A stretch of 64,000 bases of DNA from Zunongwangia profunda SM-A87 (GCF_000023465.1 NC_014041.1:2920001-2984000), one strand, 5' to 3'. Shown: positions 24,234 through 33,889, counted from the stretch's first letter. The notes: generated by a model not told the origin, from the sequence alone. Made by a program: numbers and translations.

Positions 24234-25574
24234 TTAATTTTCTTTAGCCCAATTTAATCGATCCATTTGATTATAAGGCCAGGGAGCGCCATTGTTTTCA
24301 ATATTGGTTAACGATGTAGCTAACTCGTTAGGAGCGGCACTTTGCTCCATTACCAGGTATCTACGCATATCTAAAATAATAGAAAGCGGATCGATACCTA
24401 CTGGGCAGGCTTCTACACAGGCATTACATGTTGTACATGCCCAAAGCTCTTCCCTTAAGATATAATCATCCAGCAATTGCTTGCCATCATCTTCAAATTT
24501 GCCGTTTTTATTAATAATCTCTCCAACTTCTTCCAAACGGTCTCTGGTATCCATCATGATCTTTCGTGGAGACAATTTTTTACCGGTTTGATTAGCAGGA
24601 CATTCTGCGGTACAGCGCCCACACTCGGTACAGGTATACGAATTTAGTAGTTGTACCTGATTTAGATCCATTACATCTGAAGCTCCGAATTTCTCCGGTT
24701 CCCCTTCTTCCTCACCTTCCGCAGGCGCCGCAAAAGGATCTGCATTGGGATCCATCATCAGAGCAACTTCTTTTTTAACAGCTTCCAGATTATCCATTTC
24801 TCCTTTTGGTTTTAGTTTAGAGAAATACACATTAGGAAAGGCTAAAAGAATATGAAGATGTTTTGAATAATATAAGTAATTCAGAAAAAATAAAATTCCC
24901 AGTATGTGTAACCACCAAGCCGCTCTTTCAATAATAATTAAAGTACTGTTGGATAAACTTTCGAACAATGGAGCGATAAACTGACTTATAGGAAAACCTC
25001 CAATAATTCCGCTTTCATGCGCGTAATGGGCCGCTCCATTTATCTGAAGCTGATAGTCAGTCGCATTCATGATCAAAAAAAGGCTCATCAGTACCATTTC
25101 AAAATAAAGAATGTAATTAGCATCATTTTTAGGCCAGCCTTTTAGTTCCCTACTCAAAAACCGATAAATATTAAGAACATTTCTTCGAATCCAGAAAATT
25201 ATCACCCCTACAAGTACTAGCAATGCTAAAACCTCAAAAATCCCTATGAGAACGTTATAGAAACTTCCCATAAAAGAAAGTATACGGTGAGTACCAAAAA
25301 GACCATCAATAATAATCTCTAAAACTTCTATATTGATTATAATAAAGCCCAGATAAACAATTACATGTAAAAAACCGGAAACTGGTTTTTTAACCATTTT
25401 GCTCTGTCCAAAAGCAATTCTTAAAGTTTTGGACCAACGCTCTGAAGAGTGATCTGACCGGTCGATGGTCTTGCCCAGTTTTATATTTCTGAGCATTCTT
25501 TTAATATTCCTTGCAAAAAAGGCTATACCAAAGACTAGAGCTATTAAAAATAAAATCTGTGCTACGATTTGCAT
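24234..25574 (-). CDS. membrane Fe-S oxidoreductase, HdrC/NarI-like with two 4Fe-4S sites
   Basis: 446 residues. An N-terminal helix (QIVAQILFLIALVFGIAFFA) is followed by about five more membrane spans up to residue 255, with histidines in helices that may bind haem, as in NarI/DsrM-type cytochrome b. Then come an acidic linker rich in Glu/Ala and two ferredoxin motifs, CTECGRCTAECP and CTTCNACVEACPVG. It is expected to pass electrons between the quinone pool and the HdrB-like protein encoded next. It lies 7 bp after mlaD, so it is in one operon with envelope genes. Confidence 0.85.
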   Translation of the reverse strand: MQIVAQILFLIALVFGIAFFARNIKRMLRNIKLGKTIDRSDHSSERWSKTLRIAFGQSKMVKKPVSGFLHVIVYLGFIIINIEVLEIIIDGLFGTHRILSFMGSFYNVLIGIFEVLALLVLVGVIIFWIRRNVLNIYRFLSRELKGWPKNDANYILYFEMVLMSLFLIMNATDYQLQINGAAHYAHESGIIGGFPISQFIAPLFESLSNSTLIIIERAAWWLHILGILFFLNYLYYSKHLHILLAFPNVYFSKLKPKGEMDNLEAVKKEVALMMDPNADPFAAPAEGEEEGEPEKFGASDVMDLNQVQLLNSYTCTECGRCTAECPANQTGKKLSPRKIMMDTRDRLEEVGEIINKNGKFEDDGKQLLDDYILREELWACTTCNACVEACPVGIDPLSIILDMRRYLVMEQSAAPNELATSLTNIENNGAPWPYNQMDRLNWAKEN

Positions 25575-25581
25575 ACCGCGG

Positions 25582-26532
25582 TTATTTTAAAGAATCCTTA
25601 GGCTCGTCGTAAGGCCCGGGATTTTTCCCAAAAACAGAAAAATGAACATAACGTTTTGGGTTTAGTTTTATATCCTGAAGTAATTCTTCCAGTTGTTTGG
25701 TAGCGCGATCTAAATTATTGTACACTTTATCATCATTAAGCAGCTTTCCTGCTGTTCCTTCACCATTATTCAAATTATCCGCAATTCCTCTAAAGTCGGC
25801 TACTACAGTTTCTAAATCATCAGTAATTTGACCAAGATTTATAGCTTTTAAAGAATCTGAAACTGTTTTAAAGTTACCAGACATTGTATTAAGGTTATCA
25901 AAAGTCTGATTTAAATTTTCAGCATTTCCCTGTACTATACCTTCTAAAGCTCCACTTGTACTCTTTAAAGAGCGCATGGTTTGATTCAGGTTTTTAAATG
26001 TATTATTGATATTATAGGTCGTACTATCATTTAAAAGGTCATTGATCGACGTTAACAGGGAATCTGCACTTACTACGGTACGCTCTAATTTCTGCTGAAG
26101 TGGCGTAAGTCTTTCATTCACCAGTTCCATAATGCCTTCTTCAACATTACTCTGAAGGGTATCTCCCGATTTTGCTATACTCCCCGATTCATATTCCGGT
26201 ACAATGGCTAAAGATTTTCCACCAATAATTCCTCCTCCATAAACCTGGGCCGTACTGTTTTTAGAAAAATTGAAATCTTTTTCCACCGTAAACGTCACTA
26301 ATAGTTGTCCTTGTTTATTTAGGAAATTAATATCTGTAACCTGACCTACTTTTAAACCATTTATGGTAACCGCAGATGATGGTGATAATCCTTCAACCTC
26401 GTCGTAAACAGCGTAAAATGTTCGACTGGAATCAAGTAAGTTCTTACCTTTTAGAAAGCTATATCCAAAAATTAATAGTACAATAGCGACTATAGCAAGG
26501 ATAGCGGTTTTAACCTCATTAGAAATTTTCAA
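25582..26532 (-). CDS. MlaD-family (MCE) lipid-transport protein
   Basis: 316 residues. One N-terminal anchor helix (AILAIVAIVLLIFGYSFL) precedes an MCE domain at about residues 38-115 (YAVYDEVEGLSPSSAVTINGL, VGQVTDINFL, YGGGIIGGKSLAIVP). The C-terminal two thirds is a long helical, Asn/Leu/Thr-rich region (LNQTMRSLKSTSGALEG, LNTMSGNFKTVSDSLKA), as in long MCE proteins. MCE proteins form hexameric periplasmic conduits for lipid transport. No MlaE permease or MlaF ATPase gene is nearby. It sits between the amidase and Fe-S genes. Confidence 0.88.
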   Translation of the reverse strand: MKISNEVKTAILAIVAIVLLIFGYSFLKGKNLLDSSRTFYAVYDEVEGLSPSSAVTINGLKVGQVTDINFLNKQGQLLVTFTVEKDFNFSKNSTAQVYGGGIIGGKSLAIVPEYESGSIAKSGDTLQSNVEEGIMELVNERLTPLQQKLERTVVSADSLLTSINDLLNDSTTYNINNTFKNLNQTMRSLKSTSGALEGIVQGNAENLNQTFDNLNTMSGNFKTVSDSLKAINLGQITDDLETVVADFRGIADNLNNGEGTAGKLLNDDKVYNNLDRATKQLEELLQDIKLNPKRYVHFSVFGKNPGPYDEPKDSLK

Positions 26533-26587
26533 AAGCTAGTAATTTTATTTATGCAAACAAATTTAGGGATAAATATAGGAAAGTCCT

Positions 26588-27718
26588 CTAATTGAGATTA
26601 GTTTTTAACGCCTCATTAACTGTAATCTTCTCTCCATTTTTAAAGGCTACGATATAACTATTGCGGTAGCCCTTATTTATTGCTTTTTGATGAACTTTCT
26701 GAATATCCAAATAACTGGAAGTCTCACCAAGATAATATTTATAGAGTTTTCCTTCTTTTTTTCTAAAAACGTCATTAAGTCCCTTAAAATTATAGGATTT
26801 CGTTTCTAGTTTTTTAGCGCCTGCCGCGAGCTGAACACTAAATATTATTCCTTCGTAATAATCTGCTGGTTTACCGTCTATACTTACGCCTGAAGCCGAT
26901 TTTGGTACTTTTGGATGAGACTGGTTTATACTTTCTATCGCAGATAAATTAATTTGGTTACCATAACCTAAAATTCCATCTACAATAGCATTTGCCATTT
27001 TATTTTGTCCGGCAACACTATTTAAAAACGCTCCTTCACTATCATTGGTTAAGAAACCAACTTCAACCAAAACGCTGGGCATATACGTTTGGTGCAATAC
27101 AATTAGGGCACCTTCTTTTACCCCTCTGTTTTTACGCTGAAGATCGTTAGTAAATTTTTTCTGAATCAAATCGGCTAAGAGAATACTCTGGTTAAGATAT
27201 TCCTCCTGCATTAAAGTCATCCCTATAAAAGATTCGGGAGAATTAGGATCAAAACCATTATAGGTTACTTTATAATCCTCTTCCATATAGATTACCGAAT
27301 TTTCCCGTTTGGCAACCTCAAAATTGGTTTCATTTCTATTAAGACCCAATACAAAAGTTTCGGTCCCAGAAGCCTGAGAACTATGCGAATTACAATGTAC
27401 AGAAACAAACAAATCGGCTTCGGCATCATTTGCGATCTGGCCACGTTCCATTAAAGGAATAAAAACATCTGTATTTCTGGTATAGACTACTTTTATACCT
27501 CTACGCTCCAGTTCTTTTCCTACTTTTAAAACTATACTTAAGGCAATGTCTTTTTCCCGGTATCCGTTTCCAACATTCCCGGGATCCTTACCGCCATGCC
27601 CCGCGTCTAATACAACTACAAATGGATCTGTAGGCACAGGTTTTTCTGCAGCAAAAAGTTGCTGATTAAAAACTAAAAAAAAAGATAATACTAAAAGATA
27701 AAGTACATTCGTTCTCAT
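26588..27718 (-). CDS. N-acetylmuramoyl-L-alanine amidase (Amidase_3)
   Basis: 376 residues with a signal peptide ending about LFAAE (24). Zn ligands of the amidase 3 fold: His41 in LDAGHGGKDPG, Glu55 in YREKDIA, His108 in FVSVHCNSH, and the catalytic Glu in SVLVEVGFLTN. The C-terminal part after about residue 285 (GIIFSVQLAAGAKK) looks like a SPOR-like peptidoglycan-binding module. It cuts the amide between MurNAc and the stem peptide, typically at division septa. First gene of the operon continuing into mlaD and two Fe-S genes; divergent from lptD. Confidence 0.92.
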   Translation of the reverse strand: MRTNVLYLLVLSFFLVFNQQLFAAEKPVPTDPFVVVLDAGHGGKDPGNVGNGYREKDIALSIVLKVGKELERRGIKVVYTRNTDVFIPLMERGQIANDAEADLFVSVHCNSHSSQASGTETFVLGLNRNETNFEVAKRENSVIYMEEDYKVTYNGFDPNSPESFIGMTLMQEEYLNQSILLADLIQKKFTNDLQRKNRGVKEGALIVLHQTYMPSVLVEVGFLTNDSEGAFLNSVAGQNKMANAIVDGILGYGNQINLSAIESINQSHPKVPKSASGVSIDGKPADYYEGIIFSVQLAAGAKKLETKSYNFKGLNDVFRKKEGKLYKYYLGETSSYLDIQKVHQKAINKGYRNSYIVAFKNGEKITVNEALKTNLN

Positions 27719-27799
27719 AAATAAGTAACGCTAATTCTTGGGTGAATATTTTAATTACTATTTTCGCGCAATCACAAAAGTTAGCTAAAAAAATATATG

Positions 27800-27807
27800 T
27801 AATTTTG
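27800..27807 (+). promoter_or_regulatory. -7 promoter element for lptD
   Basis: TAATTTTG, an exact TAnnTTTG match, lies 48 bp before the TTG start at 27855. It limits how far upstream translation could begin, to roughly 27815 onward. A weak TTAG at 27781-27784 is the only -33 candidate. Confidence 0.5.
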
Positions 27808-27854
27808 GAAACTCAAAAAGTAAGCCATTCTTTACAAAAATAGTACTTAAAGCA

Positions 27855-30578
27855 TTGCGAACAAATATACCTAATATACTTTTTTGCTGTATTTTTCTAT
27901 TGTTCTCTGGTATGTTTTTACAGGCTCAGGAACTAGAACAAAATCAAAGTATTAGAATAGATCTTAAAAAAGATTCACTCGTAATGGTGAGTAATTTACC
28001 ATTGGCCGAGATGGTTAGAACCCAGGATAGTATTCTTGGCCTTTTTGAAAGAGATACTTTAAAGCAGCCCCGCCAAAATCGCATGATTACCGATGTTGTT
28101 ACCTATAAGGCAACAGATTATATGCGTCTTAGCAATCGCGAGAAAAAAATGTACCTGTATAACGAAGCTCAGGTTATTTATCAGGATATGACCATTGATG
28201 CCGGTTATATAATAATCGACAATGAAAGAAATGAAGTCTATGCTTATGGTATCACCGATTCTACCGGCACGTATACCCAAACTCCCGTTTTTACACAAGG
28301 TGGTAAAACAGTAGAACCCGATTCTATCCGCTTTAATTTTGATACAGAACGGGCACTGGTATATAACTCCAGGACACAGGAAGCTTCTTTTAATGTGAAG
28401 GGACAGGTAACGAAGCGGGAAAACGACTCGGTTTATTTTATGAAGAATGTGCGTTTTACAACTTCAGAAAATGTAGATGATCCTGAATATTACTTTTATG
28501 CCAGGAAGATTAAATTTGTTCCGGATAAGAAGATTGTCTCTGGACTGGTAAATATGTATATCGCAGATATTCCTACACCTCTTGGTTTGCCTTTTGGATA
28601 TTTTCCGCTTACTGAGGAACGTACTTCCGGTTTTATCATACCGTCTTTTGGGGATAGCCAACAGGGTTATTTTTTACAAAACGGTGGATATTATTTTGCA
28701 TTAAGCGATTATGCAGATCTTTTGGCTGTGGGGGATTACTACACTAATGGTAGTTATGCCATGCGTTTAGAATCCAGTTATACCAAAAGATATAAGTTTA
28801 GAGGAAATTTTAGCTTTAGATACGAAAGGCAATATAACAGCGAAAGGGGTTTTCCAGATTTTTCAGAAAGTTCGGTATACAATATTAGATGGTCCCATAG
28901 CCAGGATTCAAAGGCCAGCCCATCTTCAAGATTTTCGGCTTCAGTAAACCTGGGAAGTAGTAATTACTATCAACAGTCTGTAAACCAGAGCAACACCGCA
29001 AACTTTTTAAATAATACGCTTAGTTCTTCAGTATCATATAGCAAAACATTTGAGACTACTCCAGGCATAAACTTTAGTCTTACCGCCACCCATAGCCAGA
29101 ATACCAACACCGGCGAAATCAATATGACGCTGCCTACATTACAGGCCAGTATAGACAGGATTTATCCATTTGCTCCAGCAGGAGGTTCTAAGAGAGGGAT
29201 CATTCAAAATATCAACCTTCAGTATAATTTGCGGGCAGAAAACAGGTTTAAAACTACAGATGAACTTTTCTTTCAGCCCGAAATGTTTCAAGATGCCATA
29301 CTGGGCGCACAGCATAGCATCCCGCTTGCCACAAACTTTAAGATCCTGAAATATTTCAGTGTAAGCGCAAGTACTAATTTTGAAGAAAACTGGGTATTTA
29401 AAACCTATGAAAAATCTTTTGATCAGGCAACTAATGCGGTTGTCACAGACACTATAAGTGGTTTTGATGCTTACCGTACTTACAACTTTAATACGAGCAT
29501 AGGTACTACGCTATATGGTCGTAAAGATTTTAGCAAAGACAGTAAAATACAGGCTATTCGCCATGTAATGCGACCTTCCATAAGTTATGGAATTAATCCC
29601 GCATTCGATCAGTATTACGATACCTACGAGCGTACTTCCTTAACAGACGGCGTTACTGAACTAGTAGAATATTCGCGCTTTACAGGAACGCTATATGGCG
29701 CGCCAAATCAAAATTATTCCAGCTCTATAGGTTTAAGTATAAGCAACACTTTAGAGGCTAAAGTAAGGGATAAAGACAGTACCGCTACCGAGCCGAAAAA
29801 AATTAAACTATTAAACAATTTTAGCTTAAGTACCTCTTATAATCTCGCAGCCGATTCGGTTAAGCTGGCCCCTATTTCGGTTCGTGGTGGTATCCCAATT
29901 ATTCAAAACAAACTGGATATCAATTTTACCGGTAACCTGGATCCTTATGCTCTTAATAACAGTAACCAGCGTATCGATAAACTAAATATCGCTAATGGAG
30001 GTAGTTTATTTAGACTTACAAATGCGAACGTGAGTTTTGGATATTCATTTTCCAGCAAGGATTTTTCGGATAAGGATAATGAAAATGAAGATGAGATTGA
30101 AAATGAATCGTACCGAAATGGTGGACGTAAAGATGATCTTTTCGGAAAAAACACCGACTTAGATGGCAATCTTTATGAGGATGAAGATCCTTTTGAAGGT
30201 AAGGAGGATAAAAAAAATAAGGAATGGTATAACTACAAAATACCCTGGGACATACGTCTGTCCTATACCATGACCTACAGCAACCAAAGAAGGCAAAGCG
30301 AAATCACTTCGCATTCCATTATGTTTTCAGGAGATGTTGAATTATCTCCAAAATGGGCCGTTGGAGCTTCTTCAGGATTCGATATCAGGGAGCGCGGCTT
30401 TACCTATACGCAATTTAGGTTTCAGAGAGATTTAGATAGTTGGCGAATGAGTTTTAGCTGGGTACCATTTAGTGCACGTAGATCATGGAATTTCTTTATT
30501 GGTATAAAAGCTTCTATGCTTAGTGATATTAAATATGACAAACGTAGACAACCAACAAGAGCCATAGGAAGAAACTAA
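27855..30578 (+). CDS. lptD: LptD-like outer-membrane LPS assembly protein
   Basis: 907 residues starting at a TTG. No in-frame ATG exists between the likely promoter and the signal peptide (RTNIPNILFCCIFLLFSGMF, ending FLQAQ). Residues about 95-230 are the periplasmic OstA/LptA-like jelly roll (YLYNEAQVIYQDMTIDAGY, IDNERNEVYAYG). The remainder is the large beta-barrel (GLPFGYFPLTEERTSGFIIP, then strand after strand). A strongly acidic insert near residues 740-790 is probably an external loop. It inserts LPS into the outer leaflet. ridA follows by 17 bp. Confidence 0.88.
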   Translation: MRTNIPNILFCCIFLLFSGMFLQAQELEQNQSIRIDLKKDSLVMVSNLPLAEMVRTQDSILGLFERDTLKQPRQNRMITDVVTYKATDYMRLSNREKKMYLYNEAQVIYQDMTIDAGYIIIDNERNEVYAYGITDSTGTYTQTPVFTQGGKTVEPDSIRFNFDTERALVYNSRTQEASFNVKGQVTKRENDSVYFMKNVRFTTSENVDDPEYYFYARKIKFVPDKKIVSGLVNMYIADIPTPLGLPFGYFPLTEERTSGFIIPSFGDSQQGYFLQNGGYYFALSDYADLLAVGDYYTNGSYAMRLESSYTKRYKFRGNFSFRYERQYNSERGFPDFSESSVYNIRWSHSQDSKASPSSRFSASVNLGSSNYYQQSVNQSNTANFLNNTLSSSVSYSKTFETTPGINFSLTATHSQNTNTGEINMTLPTLQASIDRIYPFAPAGGSKRGIIQNINLQYNLRAENRFKTTDELFFQPEMFQDAILGAQHSIPLATNFKILKYFSVSASTNFEENWVFKTYEKSFDQATNAVVTDTISGFDAYRTYNFNTSIGTTLYGRKDFSKDSKIQAIRHVMRPSISYGINPAFDQYYDTYERTSLTDGVTELVEYSRFTGTLYGAPNQNYSSSIGLSISNTLEAKVRDKDSTATEPKKIKLLNNFSLSTSYNLAADSVKLAPISVRGGIPIIQNKLDINFTGNLDPYALNNSNQRIDKLNIANGGSLFRLTNANVSFGYSFSSKDFSDKDNENEDEIENESYRNGGRKDDLFGKNTDLDGNLYEDEDPFEGKEDKKNKEWYNYKIPWDIRLSYTMTYSNQRRQSEITSHSIMFSGDVELSPKWAVGASSGFDIRERGFTYTQFRFQRDLDSWRMSFSWVPFSARRSWNFFIGIKASMLSDIKYDKRRQPTRAIGRN

Positions 30579-30595
30579 ACCAAATACATTTTATC

Positions 30596-30982
30596 ATGAA
30601 AAAAGAAGTAATTAAAACCGATAAAGCCCCTGCTCCTATTGGACCCTATAATCAGGCGGTAAAAACCGGAAATATGGTATTTATTTCGGGTCAAATTGCT
30701 ATCAATCCGTCTAGCGGCGAATTAGAAACCGGCGATTTGGAAACTGAAACCAAACTTGTTATGGAAAATTTAAAAGCCATACTTGCCGAAGCTAATTGCA
30801 CTTTTGAAAACGTGATAAAAACATCGATTTTTATAAGTGATATGAATAATTTTGGAAAGATCAATGAGATCTACGGAACTTACTTTCGGGCAGACACTGC
30901 TCCAGCAAGAGAGACAGTTGAAGTTGCTAATCTTCCAAAATTTGTAAATGTAGAGATTAGTGCGATTGCGGTGATCGACTAA
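30596..30982 (+). CDS. ridA: RidA family enamine/imine deaminase
   Basis: 128 residues, full length. Landmarks: APAPIGPYNQAV, VFISGQIAINP, the substrate-binding Arg105 in TAPARETVEVANLP, and the VEISAIAV C-terminus. RidA trimers hydrolyse 2-aminoacrylate and related reactive imines released by PLP enzymes. It probably shares the lptD transcript, ending at the hairpin just downstream. All residues of the RidA subgroup active site are present. Confidence 0.95.
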   Translation: MKKEVIKTDKAPAPIGPYNQAVKTGNMVFISGQIAINPSSGELETGDLETETKLVMENLKAILAEANCTFENVIKTSIFISDMNNFGKINEIYGTYFRADTAPARETVEVANLPKFVNVEISAIAVID

Positions 30983-31018
30983 TTATCGAACCGGAGATTA
31001 AAAAAGTCATTTTTATAT

Positions 31019-31066
31019 ATCGGCTCTAAGTGATTCCTAATTTAGTGATTACTTAAAGCCGATTTT
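31019..31066. terminator. long imperfect stem-loop terminator after ridA
   Basis: ATCGGCTCTAAGTGAT (31019-31034) pairs with ATTACTTAAAGCCGAT (31048-31063) with one mismatch and one G-U pair, followed by TTT. It lies 37 bp after the ridA stop. Confidence 0.7.
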
Positions 31067-31161
31067 CGCTATTCTCAAACCTCTTTTTTAAAAGTCTCTT
31101 TTAGCTTATTAAAACCATTCTTCAACTAAAAAATAAGTTTGAGATAAGTGACAATCAAATA

Positions 31162-31191
31162 AAAAACCTCGAATACCAATTCGAGGTTTTT
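31162..31191 (-). terminator. terminator of the aldo/keto reductase gene
   Basis: AAAAACCTCGAA (31162-31173) and TTCGAGGTTTTT (31180-31191) form a perfect 12-bp stem with a 6-nt loop, 9 bp beyond the stop on the minus strand, with a T run on either strand. Confidence 0.88.
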
Positions 31192-31199
31192 AATCTTAA

Positions 31200-32198
31200 T
31201 TATTTTCGAAGTATACTTTCGATCTTTTCTAATTCTGCCGAAGAAAATTCCAGATGATCTAAAGCCGCTATATTATCTTCCAGTTGTTTTACTTTACTTA
31301 CGCCTACCAAAACCGAAGTCACTCTTTCGTCTTTTAACAACCAGGCTACCGCCATTTGTGCTAAACTTTGATTCCGGTCCCTGGCAATTTTGTTTAACTC
31401 CTGTACCTGCTTCACTACTTCAGGGGTAATTTGATTTTTCTGTAGATGTCCGCTATCTAGTGCTGCTCGAGAATTTTCAGGTATACCATCAAGGTATTTA
31501 TCGGTTAAGATCCCCTGTTGCAATGGAGAAAAAACAATGCTTCCAACACCAATTTGTTCAAGCGTATCTAAAAGTCCGTCTTTTTCCACCCAACGATCCA
31601 TCATATTATAACGTGGCTGATGAATAAGAAACGGAGTTCCCATTTCTTTTAAAATAGCTGCAGCTTTCGCTGTTCTTTCGGCAGGATAATTAGATACCCC
31701 AACATATAAGGCTTTACCGCTGCGCACAATTTGATCTAAAGCACCCATTGTTTCTTCTAAAGGTGTTTCGGGATCCGGACGATGATGATAAAAAACATCT
31801 ACATAATCCAATCCCATTCGTTGCAGGGACTGATCTAAACTTGCTATTAAATATTTCCTGGAACCAAAATTACCATAAGGGCCAGGCCACATATCATAGC
31901 CCGCTTTAGACGAAATGATAAGCTCATCCCTGTATTTTTTAAAATCTTCGGCAAAAATTTTCCCGAAGTTTTTTTCAGCAGTCCCATATGGAGGTCCGTA
32001 ATTATTTGCCAGATCAAAATGGGTAATTCCGTTATCAAAGGCTGTTCTTAAAATAGCCCTCGATTTTTCAAAATCGTCTACATCCCCAAAGTTATGCCAT
32101 AACCCCAACGAGATCATGGGTAGGTTAATCCCGCTTTTACCACAGCGGCGATATTTCATTTTGTCATATCGATTTTCCTTCGCGTTGTAATTTGTCAT
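31200..32198 (-). CDS. aldo/keto reductase, YghZ/MgrA-like
   Basis: 332 residues of the TIM-barrel AKR fold. The tetrad is visible: Asp and Tyr in HFDLANNYGPPYG, Lys in ISSKAG, His in VFYHHRPDP. GVSNYPAERTAKA and SPLQQGILTDKYL belong to the NADPH site region. The extended N-terminus (MKYRRCGKSGINLPMISLGLW) and the WPGPYGNFGSRK block match the YghZ group, which reduces L-glyceraldehyde 3-phosphate and also methylglyoxal. Methylglyoxal synthase lies 2.4 kb away, which may be chance. It stands alone with its own terminator. Confidence 0.88.
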   Translation of the reverse strand: MTNYNAKENRYDKMKYRRCGKSGINLPMISLGLWHNFGDVDDFEKSRAILRTAFDNGITHFDLANNYGPPYGTAEKNFGKIFAEDFKKYRDELIISSKAGYDMWPGPYGNFGSRKYLIASLDQSLQRMGLDYVDVFYHHRPDPETPLEETMGALDQIVRSGKALYVGVSNYPAERTAKAAAILKEMGTPFLIHQPRYNMMDRWVEKDGLLDTLEQIGVGSIVFSPLQQGILTDKYLDGIPENSRAALDSGHLQKNQITPEVVKQVQELNKIARDRNQSLAQMAVAWLLKDERVTSVLVGVSKVKQLEDNIAALDHLEFSSAELEKIESILRK

Positions 32199-32365
32199 TT
32201 AATTCTTCATTTGCTTAGCAAGCTAATAATTTTTCTCAATTTAAAGAGAACAGTATAAGGAATTTAATCGATTTAACTCTGTCAATATTCGAATACGGAG
32301 GTAATAAAGTAAATTTTTCAGTGTAAATTTTTAGTTAATCCTAAGTTTATTTTAGGTAAAACCTA

Positions 32366-32373
32366 TTTCTTTG
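32366..32373 (+). promoter_or_regulatory. possible -7 element for the PAP2 phosphatase gene
   Basis: TTTCTTTG followed by C is one mismatch from TAnnTTTG and lies 18 bp before the ATG at 32391. Weak evidence. Confidence 0.3.
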
Positions 32374-32390
32374 CATAAAAATTTAAACGC

Positions 32391-33278
32391 ATGAAGTTGA
32401 AAAACTTTATCTCAAAGTTTGTTGTTTGCAGCTTACCATTTATTTTAACTACTATTACCATACAAGCGCAGGAAGGAGATCCTGTTTTTAATACTGAATT
32501 TAATAATCCTGAGGCGAGCACCTGGGAAACCTTAAAAGGTGACGCCAAACTGATGTATGGCGGCTTAAAATATACTTATTCAAGACCTTTCCAATGGCAG
32601 GATGACGATATAGGATTGTTTTTGGGTGTTGCTATTGGTGCTACTGGTTTAAATTTAATGGATGAAGAAGCCTATCGTTTTTTTAGTCGGCAGGAAGAAC
32701 ATGTACCCGGAGTAATACAGGAATTTGGTTGGTACTTCGGTAGTCCCCAAAACAATTACGGTGTAACCGGAGCGATTTATCTAACCGGACTTCTCACAAA
32801 AAATCCAAAAATTAGACGAACAGGGATATTGATGATTTCAGCAGCCAGTGCTGCAGGATTAATACAAACCGTTTCTAAAAATATCGCTGGAAGAGCGCGG
32901 CCAGGTGATGGCAGGAGCCGACTATCTTTTAAACCATTTTCCAAAGAGGGAACTTATCATTCTTTTCCTTCCGGGCATACAATTTTATCGTTTACTACTT
33001 TTTATGCTTTAAGTAAACAGTTTGAAAATCCCTGGGTAAAAGCTGGCTTATATCTGGGAGGTATTGTTTCTCCCGTTTCCAGATTATGGCGTGGTGCCCA
33101 CTGGTTAACCGATGTGGCCCTAAGCATGGCACTTACCATTGCAGTGGTCGATTCTGTTGATAAATACCTTGATCAGCAAACCTTAATGCGAAATAATCCA
33201 GAATTAAGGGAACAAACAAAAATAAGTTGGCATCTACAGATGGGTGCAGGTACAATAGGTGTTGTAGGAAGATTTTAG
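32391..33278 (+). CDS. PAP2-family phosphatase, periplasmic
   Basis: 295 residues with an N-terminal signal (FVVCSLPFILTTITIQAQ). The three acid-phosphatase motifs are present: KNIAGRARP (KX6RP), FPSGHTI (PSGH) and SRLWRGAHWLTDV (SRX5HX3D). Hydrophobic stretches between them (IGLFLGVAIGATGLNL, AGLYLGGIVSPVS) indicate membrane association. The likely substrate is a lipid pyrophosphate or phosphate such as undecaprenyl pyrophosphate or the lipid A phosphate. The deoxyribonucleotidase gene follows by 27 bp on the same strand. Confidence 0.9.
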   Translation: MKLKNFISKFVVCSLPFILTTITIQAQEGDPVFNTEFNNPEASTWETLKGDAKLMYGGLKYTYSRPFQWQDDDIGLFLGVAIGATGLNLMDEEAYRFFSRQEEHVPGVIQEFGWYFGSPQNNYGVTGAIYLTGLLTKNPKIRRTGILMISAASAAGLIQTVSKNIAGRARPGDGRSRLSFKPFSKEGTYHSFPSGHTILSFTTFYALSKQFENPWVKAGLYLGGIVSPVSRLWRGAHWLTDVALSMALTIAVVDSVDKYLDQQTLMRNNPELREQTKISWHLQMGAGTIGVVGRF

Positions 33279-33305
33279 CTTTCGTACATTACTAAAAAAT
33301 TTTAA

Positions 33306-33839
33306 ATGAAAAAAGACTCCATTGCCATCGATATGGATGGCGTTATGGCTGATGTAGAAGCACATTTTCTTAGCTGGTTTAACAAAGAATATTTAACATC
33401 TTTAACTCACGAAGATTTAAAAGGTAAATCTGAATCTAAGGCTTTTCCGGTAAAAGGGATCATAAAAAAATACGCGAATACGCCCGGTTTTTTTGAAACC
33501 GTACCGGTGATGGAAGGCGCAGTTGAAGCGGTTAAAAAATTACAACAAACATATGATGTTTACGTAGTATCGGCCGCGATGGAATTTCCAAACAGTTTAA
33601 TTGAAAAAAGGAACTGGCTTAAAAAACATTTTCCATTTATAGACTGGCGCAATATAATTTTATGCGGAAGTAAGCATATCATCAATACCGATTATATGAT
33701 TGATGATCATCCTAAAAATTTAGATCCCTTTAAAGGAGAAACATTGTTATTTGAAGCTTTTCATAATATCAAAATCAAAAATCATTCAAGAGCTAAAAAC
33801 TGGAATGATGTTTTAAACTATTTTGATGTTAATAGCTAA
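33306..33839 (+). CDS. 5'(3')-deoxyribonucleotidase-like HAD phosphatase
   Basis: 177 residues. HAD motif I is AIDMDGVMAD, with nucleophile Asp9 and general acid Asp11. VYVVSAAMEFPN is the motif II region, and DYMIDDHPKN carries the metal-binding aspartates of motif III/IV. The cap is small, as in the NT5C family. It removes the phosphate from deoxyribonucleoside monophosphates, helping balance dNTP pools. It is probably co-transcribed with the PAP2 gene, although the two functions do not obviously connect. Confidence 0.85.
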   Translation: MKKDSIAIDMDGVMADVEAHFLSWFNKEYLTSLTHEDLKGKSESKAFPVKGIIKKYANTPGFFETVPVMEGAVEAVKKLQQTYDVYVVSAAMEFPNSLIEKRNWLKKHFPFIDWRNIILCGSKHIINTDYMIDDHPKNLDPFKGETLLFEAFHNIKIKNHSRAKNWNDVLNYFDVNS

Positions 33840-33889
33840 TATCTCGTTATAAAATAGGTAAAATATACAATTTAAATTAAAATCTTACT

